NCBI RefSeq assembly: GCF_031453555.1
Contig: NZ_JAVIZM010000001.1
Span: 1,991,001 to 2,055,000, forward strand
Direction: 5' to 3'
DNA from: Bacillus sp. SLBN-46
GTDB lineage: Bacteria; Bacillota; Bacilli; Bacillales; Cytobacillaceae
Length of the DNA stretch: 64,000 nucleotides
Shown: piece after piece, positions 9,329 to 19,760 of the stretch
How positions within the stretch are numbered: the first letter of the stretch is position 1
How the letters are laid out: each line of letters begins with the position of its first letter
Program-made: the position numbers and the translations under genes
The notes under the pieces: generated by a model
Told to the model about the DNA's origin: nothing
The model's input: the letters and a program-made list of their open reading frames with translations, nothing else
Database searches by the model: none

Positions 9329-10113
9329 TCGAAGTTTTAATTGTTTTTATTGGTATTCTATTGACAGGACTAGCAGGCTATTCACTTAAATCGTTGACCG
9401 TATCAGGTGCCCTTGCAGCTATAATTACTGGGCTTGCTGTATATCTGGGTTTTGGAATAAACGGATTGGTCCTTCTTGGTGTTTTCTTTGCCTCTTCAAG
9501 CCTATGGTCAAAATATAAGAGCTCCGCAAAGAATAGTATTGAAGAAAAATTAGCAAAAGGTGCAACAAGGGATTGGCGGCAAGTGTTTGCTAATGGAGGA
9601 GCAGCTGGATTTTTTAGTATTGTTCATTTCTCTCATCCTAATTTTATTTGGTTAATAGGGTTTGTTGTTTGTCTTGCAAGTGCGAATTCAGATACATGGG
9701 CTTCTGAAATTGGTAGCCTTAGCCGTAAGCACCCTATATACATACGTACATTTAAACGGATTGAGAAGGGAACCTCAGGTGCAATTAGTCTGTTAGGAAG
9801 CACCGCAGCACTAGCTGGCGCGCTTCTTATATCTATCTTTAGTTATTGGCTTTTTATGTTAAGCTTTAGAGTAACTGTTCTCATTTTTTTATTTGGATAT
9901 ATTGGTAATGTTATTGATACGATTATAGGGGCTTTTTACCAACAGGTATATGTTTGTAAAAAATGTGGGATAGAGACTGAGAAAAAAGAACATTGTCAAA
10001 TAGCAACGACTAGAATAAAGGGTATTCCATTAGTAGATAATGATATGGTGAATTTTCTTTCAGGCGTGCTTTCTGCAATTTTAGCAATTTTAGTCATTCA
10101 ATTAACAAGGTAA
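9325..10113 (+). CDS. DUF92 family membrane protein
   Basis: 262 residues with about six hydrophobic segments and the family motif SANSDTWASEIG at about residues 119-130. DUF92 includes plant VTE6, a phytyl-phosphate kinase, so a polyprenyl or lipid phosphate kinase-like role is possible, but nothing here proves it. A cytoplasmic-looking segment CKKCGIETEKKEHC may bind metal. It overlaps the folate gene by four bases (ATGA), so they are co-translated. Confidence 0.8.
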   Translation: MIEVLIVFIGILLTGLAGYSLKSLTVSGALAAIITGLAVYLGFGINGLVLLGVFFASSSLWSKYKSSAKNSIEEKLAKGATRDWRQVFANGGAAGFFSIVHFSHPNFIWLIGFVVCLASANSDTWASEIGSLSRKHPIYIRTFKRIEKGTSGAISLLGSTAALAGALLISIFSYWLFMLSFRVTVLIFLFGYIGNVIDTIIGAFYQQVYVCKKCGIETEKKEHCQIATTRIKGIPLVDNDMVNFLSGVLSAILAILVIQLTR

Positions 10114-10187
10114 TAAACAAAAAAACCACTTGTAACAAAATTGACTAATAGATAACGGTTTCATGAAGAATTTATAGTAATGAAAGA

Positions 10188-10205
10188 TTGTGAAATAGTG
10201 TACAA
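10188..10205 (+). promoter_or_regulatory. Rex-like operator upstream of ldh
   Basis: TTGTGAAATAGTGTACAA matches the Rex half site TTGTGAA on the left and ACAA on the right of the 18-bp consensus, with two or three mismatches in the right half. Rex represses ldh at low NADH/NAD in Bacillus. Position 70 bp before the gene is suitable. Confidence 0.5.
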
Positions 10206-10272
10206 TCTAATTGTAGGTAAGATATAAATGAGATTTGATGAACGCACCTTAAACTACCTATTGGAGGAATAA

Positions 10273-11229
<957 letters not shown>

Positions 11230-11240
11230 AAAGACAATAT

Positions 11241-11271
11241 GAGGCTGACTGCAAAAGGTCAGTCTTTTTTT
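11241..11271 (+). terminator. Terminator of ldh
   Basis: GGCTGAC pairs with GTCAGTC, loop TGCAAAAG, followed by seven T. Confidence 0.85.
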
Positions 11272-11329
11272 ACGGATTTTTGGATAATATGCAAACCAAT
11301 ATCACAAAATATCAACAGGAGGGATGAGA

Positions 11330-11524
11330 ATGTCACGTATGTTAACATCCATTTTGATGATTGGCTCAATTGGATATTTTGCCTATCGATACAGATATCG
11401 TTTAATCAATATTCTACTTGGTTCCGGTTGGATGCGTAGGTTAGCTGTTGGTTCCATCATGAGCTTTCCTGGTGTAAAAAATAAAATGATGCAATCGGTA
11501 TTTGGAGGACCATCTGAGCGGTGA
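11330..11524 (+). CDS. Small membrane protein of unknown function
   Basis: 64 residues from ATG 11330, six bases after AGGAGGG. One hydrophobic N-terminal segment (MLTSILMIGSIGYFAY) is followed by a basic, amphipathic region. I do not recognise it. It has its own terminator, whose stem overlaps the last codons. The alternative ATG at 11324 is too close to the ribosome site. Confidence 0.65.
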   Translation: MSRMLTSILMIGSIGYFAYRYRYRLINILLGSGWMRRLAVGSIMSFPGVKNKMMQSVFGGPSER

Positions 11525-11547
11525 AAAGCCACAGATGGTTTTTTTAT
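11509..11547 (+). terminator. Terminator overlapping the end of the small membrane protein gene
   Basis: ACCATCTG pairs with CAGATGGT around a 15-base loop, then seven T. The upstream arm lies inside the coding region. Confidence 0.88.
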
Positions 11548-11670
11548 TTTGTTAACTAATATTCCTTGTTTAATTTTTGTGACTTAAATAATTCGTTTAT
11601 AATGAAAGTAATGAGGAAATTAAAAAGTCTCTAACTGCGACTTATTTTTATATAGAAAGTAGGGGGCAAG

Positions 11671-13233
11671 TTGAATTTTAGAGAGGACTATGTTTTTTGG
11701 AGGTTGGCATATTTTTTCATATCTGAGCAGGGCTATAGAATTATTCAATTATTTGATAATCAAAAAGAGCTTTGGTTAGAAAAACTTGAAAGTAAGGGTG
11801 CTCCAATTGTTCGTTTGCTTCGCCAAGACATTGACTGGAGCAACTCCATACAAAAAGATATTGAGTTTTGCACATCTAATGGAGAGAGAGTCCGTAGACA
11901 GGTCCGTCGTTGGGAACTAAATTTATTAAATATTTATGTAAGTCAATTTCCACCTGTTGATGAATATGAGTATCGACTGGCTAAGCCGTTTGTTTACCCA
12001 GAAGGAAAGAAAACGATTGTGAACTCAGTTTTATTAACCAGCAAGAATTACAATGAAGGTTTGCAACTTCTTTCAGAGCGGTATGGAAAGGATATTACGT
12101 TTTCAATTAATGATGAATACTCGGAACAGGATGCCGCCAATTTAAAGAATACCGCTTTAGAATATGCAATGAAAAAAGCGAAATCTGAAAGAGCTGTATT
12201 TACGAGTGGTAAACCGTTTTTTACCTATGTATTTATGATCATTCAAATTGCCGTTTTTTTCTGGTTAGAGACACATGGTGGAAGTACGAATAACCAGAAT
12301 TTGATTAAGTATGGAGCAAAGTTTAATCCGTACATTCTAGATGGTGAATGGTGGCGCTTTCTTACACCAGTGTTTCTTCATAGTGGATTTACCCATTTAG
12401 CTATGAACACACTGTCCTTATATTTTCTAGGTACGGCAATTGAAAGAATGTACGGTAGTTTCCGCTTTGTATTTATCTACTTGTTTTCGGGAATAACAGG
12501 GTTCATTGCCAGCTTTATATTTGTTGATAACGTTTCTGTAGGAGCAAGTGGAGCTATTGCGGGATGCTTTGGAGCCTTACTTTACTTCGGTGTCATCTAC
12601 CCTAAATTATTTGCAAGGACACTTGGAACGTACGTGATCGCTATCTTTTTAGTAAATATTGCATTTGGTTTTTCACAAAGTGGAATAGATAATGCTGGAC
12701 ATTTAGGTGGCCTAATTGGAGGATTTTTGGCATCAGGAATCATGCATTTTCCAAAGAAGAAAAAACCTCTATTACAAGGAATATTTTTACTCCTATCCAT
12801 TATGACGGTTGCGATTTCTTTATATTTCGGTTTTAGTGATACATTAAAATCAAAAGGTGAAAATTCAAATCTCATATTAGCTCAAGAATATATAAACCAC
12901 GAGAATTATAAGCAGGCATATGAAGTTCTTAAGGGTGTCGAGGAGAGGTCAGAGAACCCTTCGGCTCAAATTTATTTTCTGTTATCCTTTACGGAGATTA
13001 AGCAAAACATGCTAACAGAGGCAAGAACACATTTGCATAAGGCTTTAAAATTGGAACCTGAATTTCCAGAAGCCAACTATAATTTGGCACTAATTTATTT
13101 AGAAGAAAACGACCTAATACAAGGGAAAAAGTATGCTGAAAGAGCAGCCAAACTAAGTCCGGATAAAAAGGAATATACGGCCTTAGTCCGGGAAATTGAT
13201 CAACTTATTCAATCATCTGGCGGAGGAGAATAG
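11671..13233 (+). CDS. gluP: Rhomboid intramembrane serine protease GluP with TPR domain
   Basis: 520 residues from a TTG behind AGGGGGC. Order: soluble N-terminal domain (to about 180), six to seven membrane segments, C-terminal TPR repeats (from about 400). The rhomboid dyad is intact: Ser293 in GASGA and His344 in NAGHLGG, with the HSGFTHLAMN segment in the second helix. Rhomboids cleave membrane helices. B. subtilis GluP (YqgP) has the same architecture and length. The last 29 bases overlap the convergent gene at 13205-14056. Confidence 0.93.
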   Translation: MNFREDYVFWRLAYFFISEQGYRIIQLFDNQKELWLEKLESKGAPIVRLLRQDIDWSNSIQKDIEFCTSNGERVRRQVRRWELNLLNIYVSQFPPVDEYEYRLAKPFVYPEGKKTIVNSVLLTSKNYNEGLQLLSERYGKDITFSINDEYSEQDAANLKNTALEYAMKKAKSERAVFTSGKPFFTYVFMIIQIAVFFWLETHGGSTNNQNLIKYGAKFNPYILDGEWWRFLTPVFLHSGFTHLAMNTLSLYFLGTAIERMYGSFRFVFIYLFSGITGFIASFIFVDNVSVGASGAIAGCFGALLYFGVIYPKLFARTLGTYVIAIFLVNIAFGFSQSGIDNAGHLGGLIGGFLASGIMHFPKKKKPLLQGIFLLLSIMTVAISLYFGFSDTLKSKGENSNLILAQEYINHENYKQAYEVLKGVEERSENPSAQIYFLLSFTEIKQNMLTEARTHLHKALKLEPEFPEANYNLALIYLEENDLIQGKKYAERAAKLSPDKKEYTALVREIDQLIQSSGGGE

Positions 13234-14056
13234 GCTCTCCATTTTCTGTCTCAGTTAAAACTAATAAATGTGATTTATTCTTTGCTAGTAAAATGAGCGG
13301 GAGGGTACTGCCGATTGGGGACACAATGGTGCCATCGGCTTTTTTTATGCCAAGGAAGTAATTTTTATAAAGGCCTTCCCATAATTGACCAACAATTCGA
13401 TCGGTAACTGCTTTTGAAAATCCAGATAAACCTGACTTTGCTTTCTCACTAAATAGGGTGAATGGGAATGCTTGATAGTCATTTAAATGAATAGTGTAGT
13501 GCCTAATCCCTTTATTCCAGCTGTATTGCAGCATTCTTTCTGTTTGTTCATCTAGTTTTTGTTTCCACTCCGTTTGTTCTTTTGTTTTAGGACTGTGGAA
13601 GGATCGATTAGTATTATCCTGGGGAATGACGTATAAATAATCATCTGATAATGCTTGTGAACTAAATATTGGGCCGTCATTTTCATGGAGTTCTCCTTGG
13701 TGAAAAGTAATTGCTTGAAAAAGAGAAGAATCCTTAATAGGAATGCGCTTCTCTTGTATGAGCCTTGATGTAGTTTGTTTCCAATCGCCAAGTTCTCCAA
13801 TCAGCCTTCCATTGGAGTATAAAAACCCTGCATCCTGCCGTAAATACGCTTTTCGGTCAAGAGTGGAATCTATCGTCCAAAGTAAGGAACTTGGTTCAAT
13901 TATAGATAGAGAGGTTTTGGCAGATGTAAAGTTAACATTAGGTGCAATTGGAAAATAAGTAATACTTTCTTCTGCAACAGGTGTTTTTACTTGGAAGTAA
14001 ACGTAAGCAGTGATACTGAGTATTAAAATTCCAACCATGACATAAATTTTTCTCAC
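13205..14056 (-). CDS. Secreted or membrane-anchored protein of unknown function
   Basis: 283 residues from a GTG start. One N-terminal hydrophobic segment (VMVGILILSITAYVYF) with no obvious cleavage site, so probably a membrane anchor with an external domain. No recognised family or catalytic motif. It is convergent with gluP and overlaps its end by 29 bases, and there is no terminator between them. I cannot suggest a function. Confidence 0.7.
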   Translation of the reverse strand: MRKIYVMVGILILSITAYVYFQVKTPVAEESITYFPIAPNVNFTSAKTSLSIIEPSSLLWTIDSTLDRKAYLRQDAGFLYSNGRLIGELGDWKQTTSRLIQEKRIPIKDSSLFQAITFHQGELHENDGPIFSSQALSDDYLYVIPQDNTNRSFHSPKTKEQTEWKQKLDEQTERMLQYSWNKGIRHYTIHLNDYQAFPFTLFSEKAKSGLSGFSKAVTDRIVGQLWEGLYKNYFLGIKKADGTIVSPIGSTLPLILLAKNKSHLLVLTETENGEPILLRQMIE

Positions 14057-14278
14057 TATTTTTCTTCCTTCCGTGGTTTAAATAACACTTTGTTTGTCCT
14101 GTTACTGTTATATGGCCACATTATCATGGAAATGCCAATAAATTGGACATGTATTAAGGAAGAAGGAAAGATTTTTATAGAATAAATAAATTATTGCCTT
14201 GAGGTGGAATTTTGCTTAGGTTATACTTTTTGTTGTGAAACTAATTGTTCTCTCCATATTAAAATTAAGGGGATCATG

Positions 14279-14482
14279 ATGAAAACGATTTATGAAATTC
14301 AGCAATTCTTAAAGCAATTTGGAACAATTATTTACGTCGGAGATAGAGTCGCAGATCTTGAACTAATGGAGTTGGAATTAAAGGAATTGTATCAGGCGCA
14401 GTTAGTAGAAACAAGAGAGTTCCAAACGGCATTGTTAATTTTAAGGCACGAAATTCAATTAGAAAAAGAAAAATCAAAATAA
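14279..14482 (+). CDS. yqgQ: YqgQ family protein (DUF910)
   Basis: 67 residues, all helical in appearance, starting at the second of two adjacent ATG codons, six bases after AAGGGG. Matches the small YqgQ family found just before glucokinase in Bacillus. Function is unknown, and a helix-turn-helix like three-helix fold is reported for the family. Twenty bases separate it from glcK, so they form an operon. Confidence 0.85.
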   Translation: MKTIYEIQQFLKQFGTIIYVGDRVADLELMELELKELYQAQLVETREFQTALLILRHEIQLEKEKSK

Positions 14483-14502
14483 CAAAGATAGGTGAATATA
14501 CA

Positions 14503-15477
14503 TTGTCAGAGAAATGGATTGCAGGTGTTGATCTAGGGGGAACCACTACTAAAATTGCCTTTATCACGATGGATGGAGAAATCGTTGAAAAATGGGAAGT
14601 ACCTACCGATAACACCAATGAAGGTCAAAATATTACATTCAATATTTCAAAAGCCATTGATGAAAAATTAATGGAATTAGGTCAGATGAAGGACAAATTA
14701 ATAGGAATTGGAATGGGTGCTCCTGGGCCTGTTGACTACGAGAATGGAATCATTTTAAACGTGGTGAATTTAGGCTGGAGAGATAATTATCCTTTAAAAG
14801 CAAGTCTCGAAACAGCTACCATGCTTCCAGCTACAATTGAAAATGATGCCAATTGTGCAGCCTTGGGCGAGATGTGGAAGGGTGCTGGAAATGGAGCTAA
14901 GGACCTTGTTTGCATCACGTTAGGAACAGGTGTTGGCGGTGGCGTTATTGCTAATGGCAACATCGTTCAGGGTGTGAACGGTGCAGCTGGAGAAATTGGC
15001 CATATTACTGCTATCCCTTTTGATGGTGCACCATGTAATTGTGGCAAGACTGGGTGTCTTGAAACAGTGGCATCAGCTACAGGAATTGTTCGCTTGGCGA
15101 TGGAAGAGTTAAATAAGAACGAATCAAAGGGTGAACTAAGGAATATATTAATCAATAATGGAAAAATAACGGCTAAAGATGTGTTCGATACAGCCAAAAA
15201 TGGGGATGTATTAGCTCTTGAAGTTTTAGATGTGGTGTCCTTTCACTTAGGCTTTGTTGCCGCTAATATTGCCAATACGTTAAATCCAGGGATGATTGTC
15301 CTTGGCGGCGGAGTTTCAAAAGCTGGGAGCATTCTATTAAATAAGGTAAAAGAATACTTTGTTAAATATGCTTTCTCGGCTGTCAGAGAATCCACAACCT
15401 TATCTTTAGCAACATTAGGAAATGATGCTGGAGTCCTTGGGGCAGCATGGCTTATAAAGAATAAATTAAACCAATAG
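14503..15477 (+). CDS. glcK: Glucokinase, ROK family
   Basis: 324 residues from TTG 14503 after AGGTGA. Phosphorylates glucose with ATP. The ATP-binding loop GVDLGGTTTK is at the N-terminus. The ROK zinc motif CNCGKTGCLE lies near residue 177, and the catalytic Asp is in ENDANCAALGE. Second gene of the yqgQ-glcK pair and followed by a good terminator. Confidence 0.95.
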   Translation: MSEKWIAGVDLGGTTTKIAFITMDGEIVEKWEVPTDNTNEGQNITFNISKAIDEKLMELGQMKDKLIGIGMGAPGPVDYENGIILNVVNLGWRDNYPLKASLETATMLPATIENDANCAALGEMWKGAGNGAKDLVCITLGTGVGGGVIANGNIVQGVNGAAGEIGHITAIPFDGAPCNCGKTGCLETVASATGIVRLAMEELNKNESKGELRNILINNGKITAKDVFDTAKNGDVLALEVLDVVSFHLGFVAANIANTLNPGMIVLGGGVSKAGSILLNKVKEYFVKYAFSAVRESTTLSLATLGNDAGVLGAAWLIKNKLNQ

Positions 15478-15491
15478 TAAACAATCATTTG

Positions 15492-15519
15492 AAAAGCCTG
15501 CAATCGTGCAGGCTTTTTC
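15492..15519 (+). terminator. Terminator of yqgQ-glcK
   Basis: AAAGCCTGCA pairs with TGCAGGCTTT around ATCG, followed by T-rich sequence. Confidence 0.9.
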
Positions 15520-15591
15520 TTTTCATACATTCATTCATTCATTTCTTGCAGTCATCATACATATTTATTTATGATGGGAGGAGGGGGAAGA

Positions 15592-16788
15592 ATGGAAATA
15601 ACAATACGATCCGGAGAGACAGTATCCTTTTTTAGTCGCTTGTTTAAGGTGCCGATCAGCCTCATTGAAGATTCCAACCCTAATATAAGTCCAAATAACC
15701 TAAAATTGCGAGAAAAAGTTAAAATACCAGGATATATATCAATCCCCTATGTAATACAAGATGGGGATACTTTATTGGACATTGCAGCGGCTGTCGATCT
15801 ACATGTAGATGCACTTCTCATCCTTAATCCAAGTATGGAGTCAGAACGTGTAAAAATGGGTGAGACCATATATGTACCAGAGAGGATTGCTACTCCTTTT
15901 ACTACAGTGAAATCTGCTTGTAATTATATCAGCCTTGAAAAAACAATTCATTCCCTTAAGAAGGCTTATCCTTTTATTTCAGTTAATATAATAGGTAAGA
16001 GTGTTCTTGGGAATTCCATTCATGAAATTAGAATCGGACGGGGTAAAAAGAAAATACATATGAATGCCTCGTTCCATGCTAATGAATGGATTACAACTAT
16101 GGTTTTAATGAGCTTAGTCAATAATTATCTTCTCTCTTTAACTAATGGATCTATGATAAGAGGAGAAAAGACTTTTCATTCATATGAAGAAATAGAGTTA
16201 TCTATTGTACCTATGGTCAACCCTGATGGAGTAGACCTCGTATTAAATGGGCCTCCTAGGGAGTTGAGGGAGGATGTAATTCAAATGAATGAGGGAAGCG
16301 ATGAATTCGTTCATTGGAAGGCAAATATTAGAGGGATTGACCTCAATAATCAGTTTCCTGCTAATTGGGACGTTTGTAAAAGAAATAAGACACCAAAATC
16401 CCCAGCGCCTAGGGATTTCCCAGGCCATTCACCATTAACTGAACCTGAAGCGATTGCGATGGCGAATTTAGCAAAAAATAGCTCCTTTGATTTTATAATC
16501 GCCCTCCACACACAAGGAGAGGAATTTTATTGGGGGTATGAAGGTCTTGAGCCTTCAGTATCAGAAGAGATGGCCAAAGAGTTTGAGAGAGTAAGCGGAT
16601 ACCAAGCCATACGTTATGTTAATAGTCATGCAGGATATAAAGATTGGTTTATCCAAGAATTTAAACGCCCAGGTTTTACTATGGAGTTAGGAAAGGGGAT
16701 CAATCCTCTTCCCCTATCGCAATTTCAAAAAATACTAAAGCCATCAGAGGCGATTTTTAAGGCTGCTCTTTCTTTTTCATTTTTATAG
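15592..16788 (+). CDS. yqgT: LysM-containing M14 family zinc peptidase
   Basis: 398 residues from the ATG at 15592, behind an extended GGGAGGAGGGGG. Two LysM modules occupy about residues 2-95, then an M14 carboxypeptidase-like domain. Zinc ligands are visible as HANE and the later His of ALHTQGEE. The catalytic Glu is in TMELGKG near the end. Homologous to gamma-D-glutamyl-L-diamino acid endopeptidase I, which cuts peptidoglycan stem peptides, for example in sporulation or germination. No signal peptide, as in YqgT. Confidence 0.88.
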   Translation: MEITIRSGETVSFFSRLFKVPISLIEDSNPNISPNNLKLREKVKIPGYISIPYVIQDGDTLLDIAAAVDLHVDALLILNPSMESERVKMGETIYVPERIATPFTTVKSACNYISLEKTIHSLKKAYPFISVNIIGKSVLGNSIHEIRIGRGKKKIHMNASFHANEWITTMVLMSLVNNYLLSLTNGSMIRGEKTFHSYEEIELSIVPMVNPDGVDLVLNGPPRELREDVIQMNEGSDEFVHWKANIRGIDLNNQFPANWDVCKRNKTPKSPAPRDFPGHSPLTEPEAIAMANLAKNSSFDFIIALHTQGEEFYWGYEGLEPSVSEEMAKEFERVSGYQAIRYVNSHAGYKDWFIQEFKRPGFTMELGKGINPLPLSQFQKILKPSEAIFKAALSFSFL

Positions 16789-16854
16789 ACACGATATACT
16801 TGTTTTATCTCTCCATACTGATTAAAATAAATTATCATCAATAAGACAATGCGT

Positions 16855-16882
16855 ATAAAAAGCCGGGTATACGGCTTTTTTC
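16855..16882 (+). terminator. Terminator of yqgT
   Basis: AAAAGCCG pairs with CGGCTTTT around GGTATA, followed by T. Confidence 0.87.
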
Positions 16883-16977
16883 CTATTTTGTCTTATAAGT
16901 TAGAAAACCTGAAACATTTTTGTAAAAAAAACGTACTAACATAAGAGAGCATAAAGGGAAGGGGCAGTAGAATTAAA

Positions 16978-18111
16978 TTGGACCATCTGAATAATAAGAA
17001 GCATCTATTCTTCGTGTTACTATTAATTTTTTTGACCCTTCTATTAACTGCCTGTGCTGATAATCAGCAACCAAAACAAAAAATGAATGTAAAAAAAGAG
17101 ACGCAACAAGAAACGACTCCTCATGAGGAAGCTGATTTGAAATTACCAATCTCCATACCAGAAGGCGAGTTTTACATGCTTGGTGGATGGCTTTCTGACA
17201 CGGAGGTTCTTTATATTACGAATCTGGAGCAAACATCAAGCGTATATAGATATGACCTTTTATCTGGGAAAAGCAAGTTAATTTATAAAAGTGAGTACCC
17301 TATCGTTACTGTAAAAATAAGCCCTTCAAAGAAGAATATTTTAATTCATTCCTCCCCTTCTTCATACGAAGGGGTGGTAACCATCATAGATCAAAATGGT
17401 AGTGAACAAATGAAACAGTCATTTGCGTCCTATGAATTAGACTTTGAGTGGAATCTCTTTAATGAATCACAAATTCTTGTAACAAAATTTGATGAGGATT
17501 GGAACTTTCAGTTATCGTTATTAGATACGAGTAAATCAAAAACAGTAGAGCTGACCTTACCACAGCCTTTTATTAAGTGGAAGGACGAAAAGAACGTTGC
17601 CTATTTAAATTGGGATGAAAATACTCCCTCCTTATTTGCTCCACTTATTTTCAGAAGTATAGAAACAGGAAAAGAAAAAACAATATTACCAGAAGTAATA
17701 CAATTTTCGACTTTTCCAGATCTACTAATGACTGTTTCTGTTAAGAAAGACGATTCAACCATGGCTGCTTATACATTTTTTGATAAAGAAATGAAAGAGA
17801 GCTTTACATTTTCAATCCCTCAGCTAACTAAATTTTCAGATTGGTTAGTGCCTTTCTATGATTACTCGAAGAATAGAGGTCAATTTATAACCTTTGAGCC
17901 TCTCAGATCGGGTGAGGTTGATTCCTATACAGAGGGATTTGAGCTCGTTTCTTATAATATTAAGAAGAAAAAGAGAGAACTAATTATGGAGCACCTTGAT
18001 AATGAACCCATTCTTTTTTCTCCTTCAGGTAATGCCCTGCTATACGGGAATCGTTTTGAAAAAGTAATTGATTTAAAAACAAAAGAAATTTATGAATTGA
18101 TAAAAGAATGA
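16978..18111 (+). CDS. yqgU: YqgU-like lipoprotein
   Basis: 377 residues from TTG 16978. Lipoprotein signal with lipobox LTAC near residue 26, then a Lys/Gln/Glu linker. The rest has repeated beta-strand patterns (W-LSDTEVLYIT, YRYDLLSGK, VKISPSKKNILIHSS) that suggest a beta-propeller. Function unknown. The position between yqgT and yqgV matches B. subtilis yqgU. The ribosome site is rather far upstream, so the start is moderately certain. Confidence 0.8.
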   Translation: MDHLNNKKHLFFVLLLIFLTLLLTACADNQQPKQKMNVKKETQQETTPHEEADLKLPISIPEGEFYMLGGWLSDTEVLYITNLEQTSSVYRYDLLSGKSKLIYKSEYPIVTVKISPSKKNILIHSSPSSYEGVVTIIDQNGSEQMKQSFASYELDFEWNLFNESQILVTKFDEDWNFQLSLLDTSKSKTVELTLPQPFIKWKDEKNVAYLNWDENTPSLFAPLIFRSIETGKEKTILPEVIQFSTFPDLLMTVSVKKDDSTMAAYTFFDKEMKESFTFSIPQLTKFSDWLVPFYDYSKNRGQFITFEPLRSGEVDSYTEGFELVSYNIKKKKRELIMEHLDNEPILFSPSGNALLYGNRFEKVIDLKTKEIYELIKE

Positions 18112-18133
18112 CACACGAGAGTCATTCTTTTTG
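18102..18133 (+). terminator. Terminator overlapping the yqgU stop
   Basis: AAGAATGAC pairs with GTCATTCTT around a short loop, then T-rich. The upstream arm contains the stop codon. Confidence 0.82.
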
Positions 18134-18196
18134 TTTTTCCAAGCAATGTGATAAAATCACGTTGTTATAAATTCTAGGTAAAGAAGGTGCTTGTCC

Positions 18197-18514
18197 ATGG
18201 CCATTGTAGATGTGACCGTGATTCCATTAGGTACGGAAACTCCAAGTGTCAGTAAATATGTAGCAAGTGTACAAAAGGTTTTAAAGAAGTATGAGAGTGC
18301 TGGAAAAATCCGCTTTCAACTTACACCGATGAATACTATTATTGAGGGGGAACTTCCTGTTCTTTTTGAAGTGATCCAAGCCATGCACGAGGTTCCATTT
18401 GCAGAAGGGATCCAGAGGGTGGCTACAACGATTCGCATTGATGATCGGAGAGATGTGAAACGAACAATGGAATATAAGGTAGACCGGGTTACAAGCCTTC
18501 TAAATGAGGAATAA
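18197..18514 (+). CDS. yqgV: Thiamine-binding YqgV/MTH1187 family protein
   Basis: 105 residues from ATG 18197, eight bases after AAGAAGGTG. Single ferredoxin-like domain of the MTH1187/YkoF superfamily, whose members bind thiamine-type ligands or assemble into multimers. Position matches yqgV. A TTG at 18191 would add two residues but leaves no room for the ribosome site. Confidence 0.85.
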   Translation: MAIVDVTVIPLGTETPSVSKYVASVQKVLKKYESAGKIRFQLTPMNTIIEGELPVLFEVIQAMHEVPFAEGIQRVATTIRIDDRRDVKRTMEYKVDRVTSLLNEE

Positions 18515-18521
18515 AAATAAA

Positions 18522-18550
18522 AAAAAGACTGTCCACGGACAGTCTTTTTT
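18522..18550 (+). terminator. Terminator of yqgV, probably bidirectional
   Basis: AAAAGACTGTCC pairs with GGACAGTCTTTT around a two-base loop, T run on the plus strand and A run before it. Confidence 0.9.
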
Positions 18551-18579
18551 CAGGCCTGTATAAGGCATTTAAATGTTTT

Positions 18580-18756
18580 TTAATGAGTTCCAGTAGGAAA
18601 ACCGTGTTGTAATACTGTCATTACTGTGAACCATCCGAAAACAAGAAAAGAAGCGATACCCCAAAATGCACCTAAGAAATTTTTATTCTTTAGTGCGCTA
18701 TATCCACCATATGCAGCAAGCAGGGTTACGATAGCAAAAATAATAACTAAACCCAT
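18580..18756 (-). CDS. yqgW: DUF2759 small membrane protein
   Basis: 58 residues starting MGLVIIF, behind AGGGGGG on the minus strand. Two hydrophobic segments separated by a short basic loop (ALKNKN), ending HGFPTGTH. Resembles the small DUF2759 family. Its position between yqgV and yqgX suggests yqgW. The longer frame to 18801 lacks a ribosome site. Confidence 0.78.
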   Translation of the reverse strand: MGLVIIFAIVTLLAAYGGYSALKNKNFLGAFWGIASFLVFGWFTVMTVLQHGFPTGTH

Positions 18757-18963
18757 GAAAAGTCCCCCCTTTTTGGTATAATGAGGCAATATGCCTAACA
18801 CTTTAAAAGAAATTATGTAACAATATTATATACATTCGTTTCCTATTTTATATTTTTTTCTTTCATTTGTCGAGAGCAAAAACAGCAATGTGTTTGCTGC
18901 AATTTTTCTCTCTTTATTAAATAGTGTAAAATAATTATATCGTATTGATTGGAGGAACTGGAA

Positions 18964-19599
18964 ATGAAATGGCAACAACTTCCTTTAGGAAGTATACAAA
19001 CAAACTGTACTATAGTTGAAAATCAAGATAAGTCATGCTTAATCTTTGACCCAGGCGGTGAAGGAAAGAAACTAATCCATTTAATGAACCAAAGAAAACT
19101 GAAACCTAGTGCTATCCTTTTAACGCATGCACATTTTGATCATATAGGGGCTGTAGATGAAGTGAGACAAGCATTCAACATTCCTGTTTATCTACATAAA
19201 CAGGAAGAAAAATGGCTTAGCGATCCCACATTAAATGGTTCTCAGTTTTTTATTCAGGTTGAATCAATTAAAGTCGCTCCTGCTGACCATCTCATTAAGG
19301 ATGAGGGACCACTGAAGATAGGTGATTTTGAGTTTGTCGTATTTCATACTCCTGGTCATTCACCGGGAAGTGTTTCTTATTTTTTTGAAAAAGAAGGATT
19401 TGTTATTTCGGGTGATGCTTTATTTCAAGGAAGTATCGGTCGTACGGATCTGCCAGGAGGTAATCAAGCACAGTTGTTAAAAAGCATACATGACAAGCTG
19501 CTGAGTTTACCTGAAGACACGTATGTTCTGTCTGGTCATGGACCTGTGACAACTATTTTAGAAGAAATGGATAGTAACCCCTTTTTGAATGGTTTTTAG
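18964..19599 (+). CDS. yqgX: Metallo-beta-lactamase fold hydrolase (glyoxalase II-like)
   Basis: 211 residues from ATG 18964, eight bases after GGAGG. Metal ligands are intact: HAHFDH near residue 56, His in HTPGHS, Asp in SGDALF and His in SGHGP. Close to YqgX, a hydroxyacylglutathione-hydrolase-like thioesterase, possibly acting on bacillithiol adducts. The substrate is not shown here. Single gene with its own terminator. Confidence 0.92.
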   Translation: MKWQQLPLGSIQTNCTIVENQDKSCLIFDPGGEGKKLIHLMNQRKLKPSAILLTHAHFDHIGAVDEVRQAFNIPVYLHKQEEKWLSDPTLNGSQFFIQVESIKVAPADHLIKDEGPLKIGDFEFVVFHTPGHSPGSVSYFFEKEGFVISGDALFQGSIGRTDLPGGNQAQLLKSIHDKLLSLPEDTYVLSGHGPVTTILEEMDSNPFLNGF

Positions 19600-19621
19600 T
19601 TGGAAAGTGGAGAGAACAAAG

Positions 19622-19651
19622 AAAAACCCTTCTCGAAGGAGAAGGGTTTTT
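19622..19651 (+). terminator. Terminator of yqgX
   Basis: AAAAACCCTTCTC pairs perfectly with GAGAAGGGTTTTT around GAAG, followed by T. Confidence 0.93.
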
Positions 19652-19760
19652 CTGGGGGATGTTCTTTTCATATAACGGGAGGGGATATTGTTAAGCTACT
19701 AATCTAACAATATAATAATTTTAACACTATGTCAATAGTGTTAACCTAAAAGGAGTCTTT

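Noticed and set aside
11239..11439. 66-residue ORF after ldh
   Set aside because: It runs through the ldh terminator and out of frame through the small membrane protein gene.
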